Shown piece after piece: positions 23,611 to 35,662 of a DNA stretch of 64,000 bases. Where the stretch lies: the NCBI RefSeq assembly GCF_027409185.1, contig NC_084467.1, positions 82,034,501 to 82,098,500 of the forward strand, written 5' to 3'. The DNA is from Cynocephalus volans. Taxonomy: Eukaryota > Chordata > Mammalia > Dermoptera > Cynocephalidae. Made by a program: the position numbers and the translations under genes. The number at the start of each line of letters is the position of its first letter. Within the stretch, counting starts at the first letter, position 1. The notes beneath the pieces are model-generated. The model ran no database searches. It was not told the DNA's origin and saw only the letters and a program-made list of their open reading frames with translations.

Positions 23611-23925
23611 GATTTTTAGTGCACTGAAAATACTCTATATGATACTGTAATGATGGATATATGTCAATATACATTTGTCCAAGCCCATAGAATGTATATC
23701 ACCGAAAGTGAGCCCTAATGTAAACTATGGACTTTGAGTGATTATGATGTGTCAATGTAAGTTCACCAGTTGTATGTAACATGTACCACTCTGATGGGGG
23801 ATGTTGATAACGGGGGAGTCTATGCACATGTGAAGGCAGGGAGAAATCTCTGTACCTTTCTCTTGATTTTCCTATGAACCCAAAACTACTCTAAAAATAG
23901 TCTTAAAAAAAATTAGAAAAGCTGC

Positions 23926-24234
23926 CTGACCTGTCCAGTCTTTCAAAGGTACAGAAGTAGAAGGATCTTTGAGACTATTAGGGCAAGAAAGTTTGTATGT
24001 GTACATATACATATATGTGTGTGTATATAAGTGTAACAGTACCCACATTGTATATAATATATTGTATGACAAAAGGAATACTGTAGTTTGTGAAAATGGA
24101 ATTTTTTTTTTGGCCACCCAGTGACTATATGATTTTATTAGAATACTGGTAGAACTCCAAAAGTTGAAATACAGCTTTGCTAATGTTATTAGGCAGTGGC
24201 ACTGTGCTGGGAACTAAGGACACAAAGATATATA
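23926..24234. other. Intergenic, nothing recognisable
   Basis: Contains a short TA/TG-rich stretch (about 24000-24035); otherwise unremarkable. Confidence 0.5.
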
Positions 24235-24330
24235 TTATATACCCCAATTAATTCAGTAAATACTTATTAAATATCTGTCCATTAGATACTGAGTCTATCG
24301 AGATGAATAAGGCCAGATAGTTTCTTCCTG
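24235..24330 (-). repeat. L2 LINE 3'-end fragment
   Basis: Antisense: ttcagtaaatacttattaaa, then gatactgagtctatcgagat. Diverged. Confidence 0.55.
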
Positions 24331-24434
24331 TGAGGTCCTCATAATCCGTAATCAATAAGCGTTTTACCAAATTGATAGATGCCAAAACCTTCAGTGGCAA
24401 CCAAGAAAGTATACTATATGCCTAATATTTAATG

Positions 24435-24560
24435 TTGATTTTAAGAGCTAACTTTTACTGAGTGGCTACTATGTGCCAGACATTGATTTGGACATTTCAT
24501 ATATGTTATTTATGTAGGCTTCATATTTTCCTATAAAGCAGATGCTGTCTTCACTTAAGG
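24435..24560 (+). repeat. MIR SINE 5' half
   Basis: gagctaacttttactgagtg, ctactatgtgccagacattg, catttcatatatgttattt in the MIR order. Confidence 0.8.
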
Positions 24561-25841
24561 TATGAGAGGAGAGGACTGTTCTTCAGTCAAGGATAGATGA
24601 GTAGCTGGGCTCTCCTGCTAGAACCTCCAAACAAGCTCTCAAAGGGAAGAATAATACCAGCCAAACAGAACTCTGCATACATCAGAAATCATTCCTGGTT
24701 GCAGGTGATGCTCTTGTTGACCCCTTCGGTCCTCCTTGCCTTCACTGACACTCCTGGATTTTGACTCTTCTTGCTTTCGTAGACTTCTGACTCTCATTCA
24801 TGTGGATTCAGTGACAATATTCAGCTACATCTCCCTGTGTCAGCAAAATCACTGAATCTCAATGTTTTGGTTGCCTAGATCAGGAATGTCTATCACACTC
24901 AACTACTCCATTAGGCTTTTAGGCTTGGCTCTTGCATATGCCTTCATAATACCACTTGGCACTGTTTTATATTGTTTGTTCATATCTGTGAGGCTAATTC
25001 CTTGAGAAAAGACTGTAGCAGACCACTTTTGTTTGTAGGTGACAAAACCCTGACGTGACTTTCTTAGGGAAAAAGAAGAATTTATTGTCTCATGAAACTA
25101 AATCGTAAGGACAGATGATTAGTTAGTGACACAAATAAAGGGGACTAGGACTTTTTATTTGTCAGTCCTGGCACAAAGATCTGGGGATTAACAACCTACC
25201 TTGCTTTTTACCATGACATCAGGATCACCTCTCCCAATACCTCTACACCATTCTCACCTGGCAGCCCTGATTAGGTATAGCTCAGCTTCATGAGCAGGTC
25301 TTGTAGACTAGATTTTCAAGTGAGCAACTGAGTTCAGCTGAATTCAATACTTCAGATATTTACTATTTGCCTATTAGAGTCTGGAGTGATATATATAAAG
25401 GACATGGTCTCTGTTCTCAATGTTTATCTCAATGGCAATATCACCCCAGCTACCACTTGAAGGACTCTTTAATTTAATATGTTCTAAACAACCACATTGT
25501 ACCTTGGCTCTTTGTCTCCTGGGGTCATAGTTATTTTTAATGTGTTTTACAATAGAATGCAACTCTAGCCAGGCTATAAGTATTAGAATTATGAACTTTC
25601 CTTAAACATTCATTGCAGTCTCTAAAGTCCAAAATGAACAGAAGCTTTTCTAATTTTCTAATAGGCATTGATTGTGTTTCCAGGAACTTAGCCAAGTTTC
25701 AAAAAGAAAATTATTTTAAAGGGTGTCATTTTTAGCTTTTCTTATTTTTAAATATTTGCTTATCTTTCTTTTTTCAGTTGAAGACTAACTGCTTTCTATT
25801 TATCTTTTTTGTCTGTTTCTGTGTAAGGACAGGTTAGATTT
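24561..25841. other. Intergenic, mostly unrecognised
   Basis: A stretch at about 25020-25330 has LTR-like layout (gaatttattgtctcatgaaa) but cannot be assigned. No exon seen. Confidence 0.45.
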
Positions 25842-25894
25842 TGCTGCAGTAACATCCCCCAAATCTTAGTGACTTAAAACAAGAGTGTATTTCT

Positions 25895-27427
25895 CTTTTT
25901 TTTTTTTTACTTATTTAAAAAATTTTTATTGAATCATAATTGATTATACATATTTTTGGGGTTAAACATTGACATGTTGATCAAATCAATATTACTTGCA
26001 TATATATTGTTACAAATTGTACTTATTCTTTATGTCCCTTGTCCAATCCCTCCCCATCCCTCTCTCCTTCCCCCCTCCCACCACTCATAACCCTAGATTT
26101 CTTCTCTCCTTCTGAAAGAGTAACGGTCACTCTGTTGATTTGTTGCCTAGATGATCTGTCCAATGCTGAGAGGTGTGTTCAGGTCCCTCAATATTATCAT
26201 AGAGCAGATTCTTCTGTTTCTGGAATGGGCTTTGTGGAGAGAGACATCCTCTTCTTTTCTTTGGTCTCTGCTGGTGACTCTCCTTGTGTCAATGCACTCC
26301 AGTGGTTGGTGGACCATCTGCACAGTGGTTGTGGCATCCAGCTGCTTTTGCGGCAGCCATGGTTATTGTGGTGGCTGTGGTGGGCCACCCACATGGAGGT
26401 GATGTTTTTGGCATGCTCCTTACCTAGTTGCTGGTGGCTCTCACCTCCATGCCTCAAGACCCCAGGTGGGCCCCATGGCACTGGCAGTGTGCCTGGTTGT
26501 GGGCAGAGGGTCCGGTCCCTGGCTGCAAGCCTCAGGACCCCAGGTGGTCCCCAATGGGTACTCTGTTTTTTCTTTCAGTCAGTTCTATGTTGGTTATTTG
26601 CTGTTCCCACCACTTAAACTCTGCACTGGAATTAATTTGTTGTCCTTTGCTTACTTCTAAAGTGGGGGAACTTCCTGTGTGGACCAGTACTTGAGCTCTG
26701 TGGTTGAGCTAAATTGCTGCTTTGCTGCTGATTTCCTGGGGAAAGCTTTTTGTGCAGCTCAGGTTTTAATGGTTGACATTGTAGGTACTTCTGGGTTTAG
26801 AGAAATCCACTGCACCTGGGTTGTATAGAAACACTGGTCTGGGCCTGAGTCTTTTCATCAAACTGCTTCCCCTGCAGTTCTGTATTCCTGACCAGTCTCC
26901 TCTGAGTGGTTCTTGCCCCCAGTGTTCTCCCAGTGGGCCCATCTCCTCCACCACTGGTGCTGCAAACACTTCCCATGGGATGGGTTGTGCTCCAGTCTCT
27001 TGGGATGATTCACCAGCCTCTGAATGGCTCCTTTTTTTTCATTTGTTGTGGCTCCTCAGTCCTGTGTGGGTCCATGGGAACCCTATTAGTGGTATTGCTG
27101 GCCTGGGGGCCACCAAGGCCCTCTTCTCCCCTGATGCCTCCAAGCAAGTTCCTCCAAAGGGCACAGCTGTGGCTTTTGCCAGCTCCTGCTCCTCATGCTC
27201 AGCAGCTCCAGCCTGGAAATGGCTGGGGCTCAAAACAGTTGGAGTGGTTTTTTTCTTTCTCTCATCATGGCTTCTACATTCATGCACTCCATAGATCTCT
27301 CCTCCTCTTCCCCTTATTTCTAGCAGCCCCATCTTGGCTGTCATTGCTTTTTAGTAGTTGTAAATTAGTTGATTTGTGGAAGAGAGTGACACTGGGGACC
27401 GTCTATTCTGCCATCTTGACTGGAAGT
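25895..27427 (-). mobile_element. Internally deleted L1-derived composite retrotransposon, copy 1
   Basis: Minus-strand element of 1.53 kb bounded by a 15-bp target-site duplication with one mismatch (CAAGAGTGTATTTCT at 25880-25894, CAAGGGTGTATTTCT at 27428-27442) and a poly-A tail (T-run from about 25896). Its 5' end (gtcaagatggcagaatagac) looks like an L1 5' UTR, about 1.1 kb and GC-rich. A short piece resembling the L1 ORF2 endonuclease region follows (gcattggacagatcatctag), then a purine-rich L1 3' UTR. ORF1 and almost all of ORF2 are missing. The 203-, 192- and 157-codon + frames here are antisense to the 5' UTR and are not genes. Confidence 0.8.
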
Positions 27428-28256
27428 CAAGGGTGTATTTCTTACTCATGTTTTATGTCCATCTTGGGTTGGCAGGTGCTCTGCTCCATATTGTTCTCAT
27501 TAAATGATGCAGGTTGACAGAGCCTTTACTATCTGAAATACCACTTTGGAACCATGGCAGGGGAAGGGAGGAGGGCAAATTGTACACAGCTCTTGAAGGC
27601 TTCCTCCAGGAAGTGACCTTCATCACTTCTGTCTAGTTTTACTGGCCAAAACAAATCACATGGCTACTTCTAGCTTCAAGGGTGCAGGGAAGTGTTGTCT
27701 TACCATGTGCCTGGAAGGAAGAATACCAGAAATATTGGTGAACAACAATATTTCTGCTCTTCTGGTTACCAAATATTCATTTAATTTTCCTCCTTGCATG
27801 TAAAATACATCCACCCCTTCCCAAGGTAGGGATACCAAAGATTTCATGCAGTCACAGCATCCAGGAATGTCTGAATGATGTGTGATAATCTCTACATTAG
27901 GTACAAATGTGGCTTTTTTTATTTGAAGACCATTCCTGAATAGACAAGTTTATCTCTCCCCATGAACAGGATAACCACGGTAAAGATTGCCTTTTGGAAG
28001 GAAACACATAGCAGAGGCAGACACTCATCTGTAGCAATTCTGAAATCCTGTGGTGCAAATATTTTGAGAGCCCTCCACCATCCTAGGGGATGAGGAATGT
28101 TTGTTTATTAAGCCCGGACTCTGTTCCCTGGAAGTGACTCCCTTGTCCATTATTCTTCATGGCTGCCAATTGTTTCTGTGGTTGATTTTTCTCTGGTTGT
28201 ATTATCCTCTTTGGCCACATTTGGAATGGGTGTTGGGGGGCTGATCTCATCCGTAG

Positions 28257-28336
28257 GGGCTGAGCAGTTTTCTTAGTTGACTTTCTATCATCCTTAGGGC
28301 TGAGCAGTTTTCTTAGTTGCTTTTCTGTCATAGATG
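28257..28336. repeat. 40-bp direct tandem duplication
   Basis: GGGCTGAGCAGTTTTCTTAG begins at 28257 and again at 28297; the 40-bp unit is repeated twice, with differences near its end. It lies within the internal part of the retroviral remnant. Confidence 0.85.
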
Positions 28337-29317
28337 GTTGGGGTTGTAAGGGTGAACAGTCATGATCTCTTTTAGTCCAAGCTGGTAATTATTTTGGAAC
28401 TGGAATTCTCAAAAACTAATCATGGGAGACAAAACACAAACTAGTAATTTTTGTCAGCTTCATAAGGCAATAGCCACCTCCATAGTTCCTTTTAAGTCAT
28501 AATTCTCATATTTGGTATAATTCTTTGTTTTCTAGCACCCATGATACCGCACCCTCTCTCTTTCTCTCTCTGTCTCTCATTGTGATTATATAGGCTTATC
28601 AGGCTTTGATAGGAGAGTCACTTTCTCTTAAGACTCTTTTCCCTGAGCCATTGTGTCCAAACAGCCTTAGTTGGCTGGACCTTTAATCTGGGACCTATTA
28701 ATCCATTCAGAGTTTTTAAAAAATTGGTGGAACAGCCATTCTCTTAATTTGATACATTGCCTCCAGACTAAATTTTAGTTGTCCTTTGCCATTCCAAACA
28801 TTTCTCAATTTTATCTCTAACTGTTTGAGGTTGAGGAGTAGTTGCCTCTTTCAACTCTGAAAGTCCTCAAATTGGTGGACTCTTTCTTCCCTTCATTCTT
28901 GCTTCCTAAGTGGCCAATTCTTTTCTCAACTTATCTCTTTCTTGTAATACCATGTCAAATGCAGCCAGTAGCAATTAACACACAAAATTCTGTTTTCCAG
29001 TCTTCCCTTTAAGCTACAAATGTACCAGGTACATGACCTGTTTTCCAACTTACTGTAGGCAATGGTTTTTGACTGTTTTCACCACTGCATGACATGGACT
29101 GCTATCTTTCCATCCTCTGAAAATGGTTTCCTTGCTACCTGCCATCTGTTCCTTAAATATTTTAAGTTCTTGTTATGGAAGCACCCCACTTTAGATAACA
29201 ACTTATACCTTAATGAGGATGATCTAGATTTTAGTTATCCTGGATTTTGCTGCAGTAACAACCTGAAATTTTCAGTGAGTGGCCCAAAACAATAAAGACT
29301 TATTTATTGCTTATTCT

Positions 29318-29608
29318 TATGGTCTGAATGTGTCCCCCCAATATTCATATGTTGAAACATAATCAACCTCATGATTGAGATCAGTGACTTTATAAAAGAG
29401 GTGTGAGGGAGCTGTTTACCCCTTCTGCCATGTGAGGAGACAATAAGAGGCACCATCTACAAAATAGAAAACGAGACTTCACCAGACACCAAATCTGCTG
29501 GTGCCTTGATCTTGGACTTCCCAGGCTCTGGAACTGTAAGAAATAAATTTCTGTTATTTATAAATTACCCAGTCTAAGGTAGTTTGTTACAGCAGCCTGA
29601 ACAAAGAT
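29318..29608 (+). mobile_element. MST/MLT1-type solo LTR (ERVL-MaLR)
   Basis: tatggtctgaatgtgtcccc at the 5' end, tgccatgtgaggagacaata, tgccttgatcttggacttcc, and gtaagaaataaatttctgtt followed by ttataaattacccagtct. Contains its own AATAAA. Inserted into the right LTR of the older remnant. Confidence 0.88.
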
Positions 29609-29789
29609 ACTCATGCTACTTGTCTTCATAATGTGGAACAGAGCCCCTCAACTATCCAAAATAGATGCATAGCCTACCTCTCAGTGTTCTCAAAGACATG
29701 AATGCTTACTCTATGAGATACCTGAGACTTTCTCAGAGTACAAGGTATAAAAAACAGATAGCTTTTTCTCTCCATTCACACTCAACACA

Positions 29790-30532
29790 GAACACTTCTG
29801 TGACCAGATGTGTAAGGGTATTTCCCCATACACCAAGCAATTCTCCAGCAGACACCAGTTGGGTGTCCTTTAATTCAATTCAATTCTGGCACTATCTACC
29901 CGGAGATAGCATCAGATCCCATAGGTTAAGGGCTTAGTTGCACAAGAAAGCTCCCCATTTCAGATGCCAATTGCAAGTAGTAGGTTGTCACCTATACTTT
30001 TGACTCACTGGCTATAAATCAGGGCTCCCAGTAACCCCTCAATTAATTTGCCAGGATGGCTCACAGAACTCTTACTTATTTTTACTGGTTTATTATAAAG
30101 GACATTACAAAGAATACAGATGAATAGCCAGATGAAGAGATGGATACAGCAAGGTATGGGGCAGGAGAGGGAGTATGTGGAGCTTCCATGCCAGCTGTGA
30201 TGGTACCAGCATCTCTGTATGTTCAGCAGACTGGAAGCTCATCAAATCTTGTTCAATACTTTTCATAGAGCCTAATCTCCAGCCCATCCCACCCCCTTCC
30301 TGGAGGTTGGTGATTGGGTCTGAAAGGGTCGGACCCTGGTCTTACTGGTGACTGGCCCCATCCAGAGGCTACCTAGGGACCCCACCCTAAATCACCTCAT
30401 TAGCATAAACTAAGATGTGGTCTGAAAGGGGCCATTAATAAATAACGAAAGACACTCCTCTCACTCAGGAAATTCCAAGAGTTTTAGGTGCTCTGTGACA
30501 AAGACGAAATATATTTCATATTATATCACACA
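29790..30532 (-). mobile_element. MLT2-like solo LTR (ERVL)
   Basis: Antisense: actggtttattataaaggac, ggagcttccatgccagctgt, gcctaatctccagcccatcc, cctcattagcataaactaag, ctcactcaggaaattccaag, and a terminal tttcatattatatcacac. These ERVL LTR landmarks appear in the expected order. Confidence 0.8.
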
Positions 30533-31055
30533 CAGCATTGAGCATTTTTAAGGAGTCAATTTGTAGGTCCTCAATGAGCATATTTATTCTTTTCAAAAAT
30601 TGATCTGAGCAGGAGCCTGTGATGAAGTATAGCTTTTCCCTTCTCACATTCCCTTTTACAATTGCTCTATTCCCGTTCTATAAAAGTAAACTTCCCCACA
30701 TCGGAAACTCTTCTAGCTACATTTTTTCAGGTGTTAAAAATAAAAACCTCAGTGCCATACAAAGGGAAAATTTGAGTACTATTGTTGATGTGGAGAAGGT
30801 GAACAGGTAGGTAGCATATCCTTTTGCAAGTCAAGTGGTTTCAATGTGTTTTTCTTCCAGCAAATTTAAAGAAGAACCTAATTGAGTTGTTAGCAGATCA
30901 ATTAGTAAAACTTACTTTTGATGATCGATCATTATGTGATTATTTTTACACATAATGCAGAAGTTCAAAGAATTTAATTACATTGCTGAGACAAAACTTC
31001 TTCCATTTCCAATGATTTATTTTTGTAAACAAGGTTTGTAGTTTTTACATCTATT
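30533..31055. other. Intergenic, nothing recognisable
   Basis: No exon or repeat identified; two short open frames without similarity. Confidence 0.5.
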
Positions 31056-31069
31056 AAAACAGGACACAG

Positions 31070-31204
31070 GGGCCGAGCCCGTGGCGCACTCGGGAGAGTG
31101 CGGCGCTGGGAGCGCGGCGACGCTCCTGCCGCGGGTTCGGATCCTATATAGGAATGGCCGGTGCACTCACTGGCTGAGTGCCGGTCACGAAAAAGACAAA
31201 AAAA
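31070..31204 (+). mobile_element. CYN-type tRNA-derived SINE (young GC-rich subtype)
   Basis: Nearly identical to the copy at 4173 (about four differences over the body). Perfect 14-bp target-site duplication AAAACAGGACACAG at 31056-31069 and 31205-31218. It sits exactly at the 5' truncation point of the following L1. Confidence 0.92.
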
Positions 31205-31985
31205 AAAACAGGACACAGAAGATATACGAATGGCCAACAGACACATGAAAAAATGCTCAACATCACTCAACGTTTGAGAAATGTAAATCAAAACCACTTT
31301 GAGATATCGTCTCACACCAGTTAAAATGGCTAATATACAAAAGACTAAGAATAATAAATGCTGGTGAGGATGCGAAGAAAAAAGAACCCTCCTACACTGT
31401 TGGTGGGACTGCAAAATGGTGCAGCCTTTATGGAAAATGGTATGGAGGTTCCTCAATTACAGATAGACCTACCATATATGACCCAGCTATTCCACCCAAA
31501 GGAATGGAAATCATCACGTTGAAGGGATACCTGTATTCCCATGTTTATTGTAGTGCTATTTACAATATCCAAGAGTTGGAACAGCCTAACTGCCCATCAT
31601 CAGATGAGTGGATACATCAAATGTGATATATCTACACAATGGAATACTACTCTGCTGTAAAAAAGAGTGAAATATTACCAATCACCACAACATGGATGGA
31701 CTTGGAGAAAATTATATTAAGTGAAATAAGCCAGGCACAGAAAGAGAAATACCACATGTTCTCCTTTATATATGGGAGCTAATAAAAATAAATAAATAAA
31801 TATACAAACATAAATGGGGGGGAGGAGGGAAGACACAACAATCACAATAATTCCTTAAACTTAAGATAAGTGAACAGATATGATGTTGATGCGGGGGAGA
31901 GGGAGGAGAGAAAAGGAGGAATTGGTAAACAGACACGAAAATCAACTACATTGCATATTGATAAATTAAAATTTAAAAAGAGAAA
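31205..31985 (+). mobile_element. 5'-truncated L1 3' end
   Basis: ORF2 3' end signatures: atacgaatggccaacagaca, aaatgctcaacatcactcaa, gagatatcgtctcacaccag, ttatggaaaatggtatggag, acacaatggaatactactct, and a polypurine 3' UTR from about 31815, ending in A-rich sequence. The 160-codon minus-strand frame here is its antisense together with the SINE. Confidence 0.9.
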
Positions 31986-32719
31986 AAGAAAAACAAACCC
32001 AGAACACTAGAAATAGAATTGATGCTGAATCCTTTCTCATTCTAGCAATAAGTTATGTTCATCCACCTAAAAAAATAAAAATAGGCCCATTAAATGCATT
32101 AAGAAATATATTTCTAATATAATTGGACTATGTTTAATAATTATTTACCAAAATGTATATTTTCATTATCTTCATAAGTTTTGCTTTGTTTTTTTGTAAT
32201 AACTGTGGCTTTTGTATCATTTTCTCTCCGAAGTTTTGCCTAACCACCCCCATCTGCTCAGAGAGGTGAGTCACCTGCCTCACTCTGCCTAGGGCTGGTG
32301 AATCGCAGTGGGAGGGCTGCTTCTGCTGTGAGAGGAACCTACATCTGCATGCACGTGATCATGGGTGAGCCCTTGGCTGGGGAGGGGGATGCATGTCCAT
32401 CTCTCTGTCCTCTGGGCCCTCAACTACAAAAAAGCTGAGAACCAGAAAGCCACAAGTCAGGACGGTGGCCCCTGTGTGAGCTCTGAAGGGAAAAGAGAAA
32501 AACAAAATGAAAAATCCAAAGTCAGAGTAGGTATAGCTGGGGAAAAAAGGAGGGACATGGCAGATGCCCAATGCTGCCCTTTGTCAATATCTTATAAACA
32601 AGTTTGTTTAAATTTTCATTAGATAGAACAAATAAAAAAACTGCATTCTGAAGGCTGAGCTAGGAAGTTGCTGCAATCTGTCTATCTAGTCTACCACTTT
32701 TTTGTTTTGATTTGGTTTT
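31986..32719. other. Intergenic, nothing assigned
   Basis: AT-rich to 32220, then moderately GC-rich (32230-32570). Two open frames of 70-85 codons on opposite strands have no similarity I recognise. Confidence 0.45.
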
Positions 32720-33880
32720 TGTGTGTTTTTGTTTACTTTTTATTGTAAAGTCTTCATAACCTAAAGCGGGGGCGCAGGGGGACCCAAAAAAGCCAAATTG
32801 TGAGCCCTCGTATGCATTAATTTGGAGGTTGGCTCAGGGTCTCTGGACAGAATAACTATACTAAAGGTTGAGAAAATTTTGTTCCACTTGCACTTAGGTT
32901 TTTTGTGTGTTTTACAAAAATGACTTAAAATTACTTCCTTCTTCCTTTATGGTCTCAGACCTGGGTCTGGGCCTCAGGGACATAAATCTCGATGCTGTTT
33001 GTGCTTTCTGTGGCTCAGCGCCAGCCTTCCAGCAACTCCCTTTCTGACTGAAGTAGCTTCAGGAACTAATAGCCATCCCTGAGGTAGGCCCCTGGCCGTG
33101 CTGGCCCTGCTGGGGAGCTAAAAGAGGTCATAAACCAGGGGTCGGGTGGGGGCAGCAAGGATGCCTCTAGGGTAGCTGTTGTCTTCATAGGAGAGGTTGC
33201 CCTTGATCTGGACAATCTTGGATGCCTGCCAGGAGCCAGCATCCATGCTTTTGGAGTTGGGGTGTGGGGTACAGTCCAGAAGACTCCTCTCAGATGACTT
33301 ACAGCTTGAGTCGTTGGTATCCTAGGTATCCAGGGTCCTGTCCTGTTGAGAGGACATGCTGTGAGAGGAGTATCTGCTTTGCCAGTCCTCCTCTACCTGA
33401 ACCTTAGTGGACTAGAATTTGGTATCCAAATTTGGCTCCTCTTTTGGCACTGGGTGAGTGTAGTCAACCTGTATTTCTATTGATGACAGTTTTCTTTGGC
33501 AATGGCTTCAGTATGGGACTCAGAGCTGGTTTGTTCTTCAGAGCTCCATGTTTTGGGTGTGGCTTGGAGGCTGGGGCAGATTTACCCCATGTCCTGCTGG
33601 GCAGTCAGGTACTGCTATCCAGGCTGACCAATGAGTTGCTCATGTCCAATTTACTCTTTATCTCGCTTTCACAGTCCTGGCTGTCTGATTAAGTGTCTTG
33701 GGTGGGATCAGTACTGCTGAGATGATCAGCTCTGAGATGGTACTGGAGGGGCTGGTGGCAGGGTCTTATTGGACCAGTAGGTCCGATAAACTCTCCTGCT
33801 TCATGTGGCCTGGCTTGAGGCTTCGGTTTTGCACCCTTAATAAGTTTTATATAATAATGATTGTAAGGATAAATCTATAG
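32720..33880 (-). pseudogene. Probable processed pseudogene, parent gene not identified
   Basis: On the minus strand the 3' end has the layout of a reverse-transcribed mRNA: an AATAAA (TTTATT at 32739-32744 on the given strand) followed by a degraded A-rich tail (T-rich 32698-32737). Upstream are about 1.1 kb of GC-richer sequence with short coding-like stretches rich in Ser, Pro and Lys, broken by several stops and frameshifts, for example KPALSPILKPLPKK and ASKIVQIKGNLSYEDNSY in different frames. No intron-like breaks or known transposon signature are seen. The fragments may come from one protein, but I cannot name it. Confidence 0.5.
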
Positions 33881-34129
33881 AATTTTTTTCAACATTTAGA
33901 GCTTTATGACCAGAGGAAACAAATGCCTTTCATAACATCAAGTTATGTACTTATTTTTGTTGCGGAGTAGTATGATAGGGTAACCACTGAAAAATTTAAG
34001 CATGAAATATATTTGGATAATGTACTATGGGAAAAGTGAAGTGAGAATATGAGTTCAAAGAAAAAAGGAATAATCTAAAATTACTTTCTGTTACAGAAGA
34101 GCTTGTTCATGTATTTTTAAAATTGTTGA
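33881..34129. other. Intergenic, nothing recognisable
   Basis: AT-rich spacer. Confidence 0.5.
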
Positions 34130-34500
34130 TGCTTATATCAGTTAAGGTACTGTTAGCTACTGAAGCAGATAAACCACCAAATCTCAATGGCTTAAATAGA
34201 AATTTCTTACTCATGTAAAAATCTAATAGTTGCCAGGGAGATAAATGGTAATGGGAGATCAGAGGGCAGTTGTTGGAGGAAAGGGGTCTTTGCTCAATGT
34301 GGTCAGTCAACCTCCAGCTGATAGAAGTGGGAAGAGAAAGAGCAAGCAGCATACAGATCATGCATTGGTGGTTTTTATGGGCCAGACCAGGAAGTAGCAT
34401 AAATCATTTCTATTCATATCCTGTTGTCCAGAATTCATTCTGTGTGGCCATGAAGAAGAGGATTTTAATTTTAAGGGATGCTTTGTGCCCATGAAGAAGA
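34130..34500 (-). repeat. MaLR-like LTR fragment
   Basis: Antisense LTR 3'-end layout (tgttagctactgaagcagat, atctcaatggcttaaataga, aatttcttactcatgtaaaa), similar in plan to the LTR at 25842. Old; subfamily unresolved. Confidence 0.5.
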
Positions 34501-35662
34501 GGAAATAGATTTGGTAAATAGCTAGTCGGTCTGTGATGCAATGGTGGATACAAAATTGTTAAGATATTTAGATTCATTTTTTTTTGTACAACTAAAAGAG
34601 CAAAGTCACAGGCCTATTTTTAAATGTCAGTACAATCATGGGTCACTTACCAACAAGGACCAGTTCTGAGAAATGCATCATTAGGTGATTTCGTCTTTGT
34701 GCAAATATCATAAAAATGTACTTACACAAACCTAGATTGTAGAGCCTACTACACACCTAGGCCATTCGGAATAGCCTAATGCTCCTAGGCTATAAACCTA
34801 TACAGCAGGTTGCTGTACTGATTTCTGTAGGCAATCATAACACAATTTTAAGTATTTATATATTTAATCATATATAAACATAGAAAAAGTATGGTAAAAA
34901 TATGAAACAAGGGTAAAAATGATACACCTGTATAGGGCACTTAGCATGAATAGAGCTTGTAGGACTAGAAGTTACGCTGGGTGAGTCAGTGAGTGAGTGC
35001 GTTGTGGGTGAATGTGAAGGCCTGGGACAATACTGCATACTACGTAGACTTTATAAACACTGTACACTTAGGCTACACTGAATTTATAAAAAACGTTTGT
35101 CTTCAATAATAAATTAACCTTAGCTTACTATAATTTATTTTATAGCTTAAAAAGTTAAAAAAAAATTTTTTTTGGCTCTTTTGTAATAACACAGCTTAAA
35201 ACACAAACATATTGTGGTTATACAAAAATATTTTCTTATATATCCTTATTCTATAAACTTTTTCTATTTAAAAATTTTTTTCTTTTTCTTTTTTACTTTT
35301 TAAAATTTTCTGTTAAAAACTAAGAAAAACACACATTGGCGTATGCCTACACAGGGTCAGGATCATTAATATCACTGTCTTTCACCTCTACATCTTGTCC
35401 CACTGGATGGTCTTCAGGGGCAATAACACACATGGAGCTGTCATCTCCTATGATAACAATGCCTTCTTCTGCAATACCTCCTGTATTCTGGAATACTGCT
35501 CTGAGGCTATTTTACAGTTAACTTTTTTTTTTAATAAGCAGACAGAGTACACTCTAAAATAACGATAAAAGGTATAGTATAGTAAATGCATAAGCCAGTA
35601 ACATCATTGCCTATTACCATTATCAAGTACTACGTACTGTACATAATTGCATGCACTACACT

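Larger units (their letters stand above)
21440..23925 (+). mobile_element. 5'-truncated L1, ORF2 RT domain to 3' end
   Basis: Begins in the reverse-transcriptase part of ORF2 (gcatcatacttaatggtgag). The catalytic Phe-Ala-Asp-Asp region reads FFANDT, so the first catalytic Asp is replaced. It runs through the ORF2 C-terminal region to a 3' UTR with gatgggggatgttgataacg and aaactactctaaaaatagtc. It has many stops and frameshifts and is inactive. Two minus-strand SINE fragments interrupt it at 23009 and 23537. The 122-codon + frame and 152-codon - frame near 22520-23024 are this element and its antisense. Confidence 0.92.
25842..29660 (-). mobile_element. MaLR/ERVL-like retroviral remnant with two partial LTRs
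   Basis: The string attttgctgcagtaacatcc at 25850 recurs, diverged, as attttgctgcagtaacaacc at 29245, each followed by an aaac..ttatttct region. I read these as the 3' ends of two LTRs in minus orientation. They flank about 1.4 kb (27790-29225) of non-coding sequence with no recognisable gag, pol or env frame, as in MaLR internal regions. The left LTR is split by an L1-derived element and the right one by an MST-like LTR. Defective; no gene remains. Confidence 0.55.

Noticed and set aside
26039..27517. Cluster of long + strand open frames (up to 203 codons)
   Set aside because: They lie antisense to the GC-rich 5' region of an L1-derived element, overlap in all frames and have no domain; they are composition artefacts.
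30974..31456. 160-codon minus-strand frame
   Set aside because: It reads through the antisense of a SINE and an L1 3' end.
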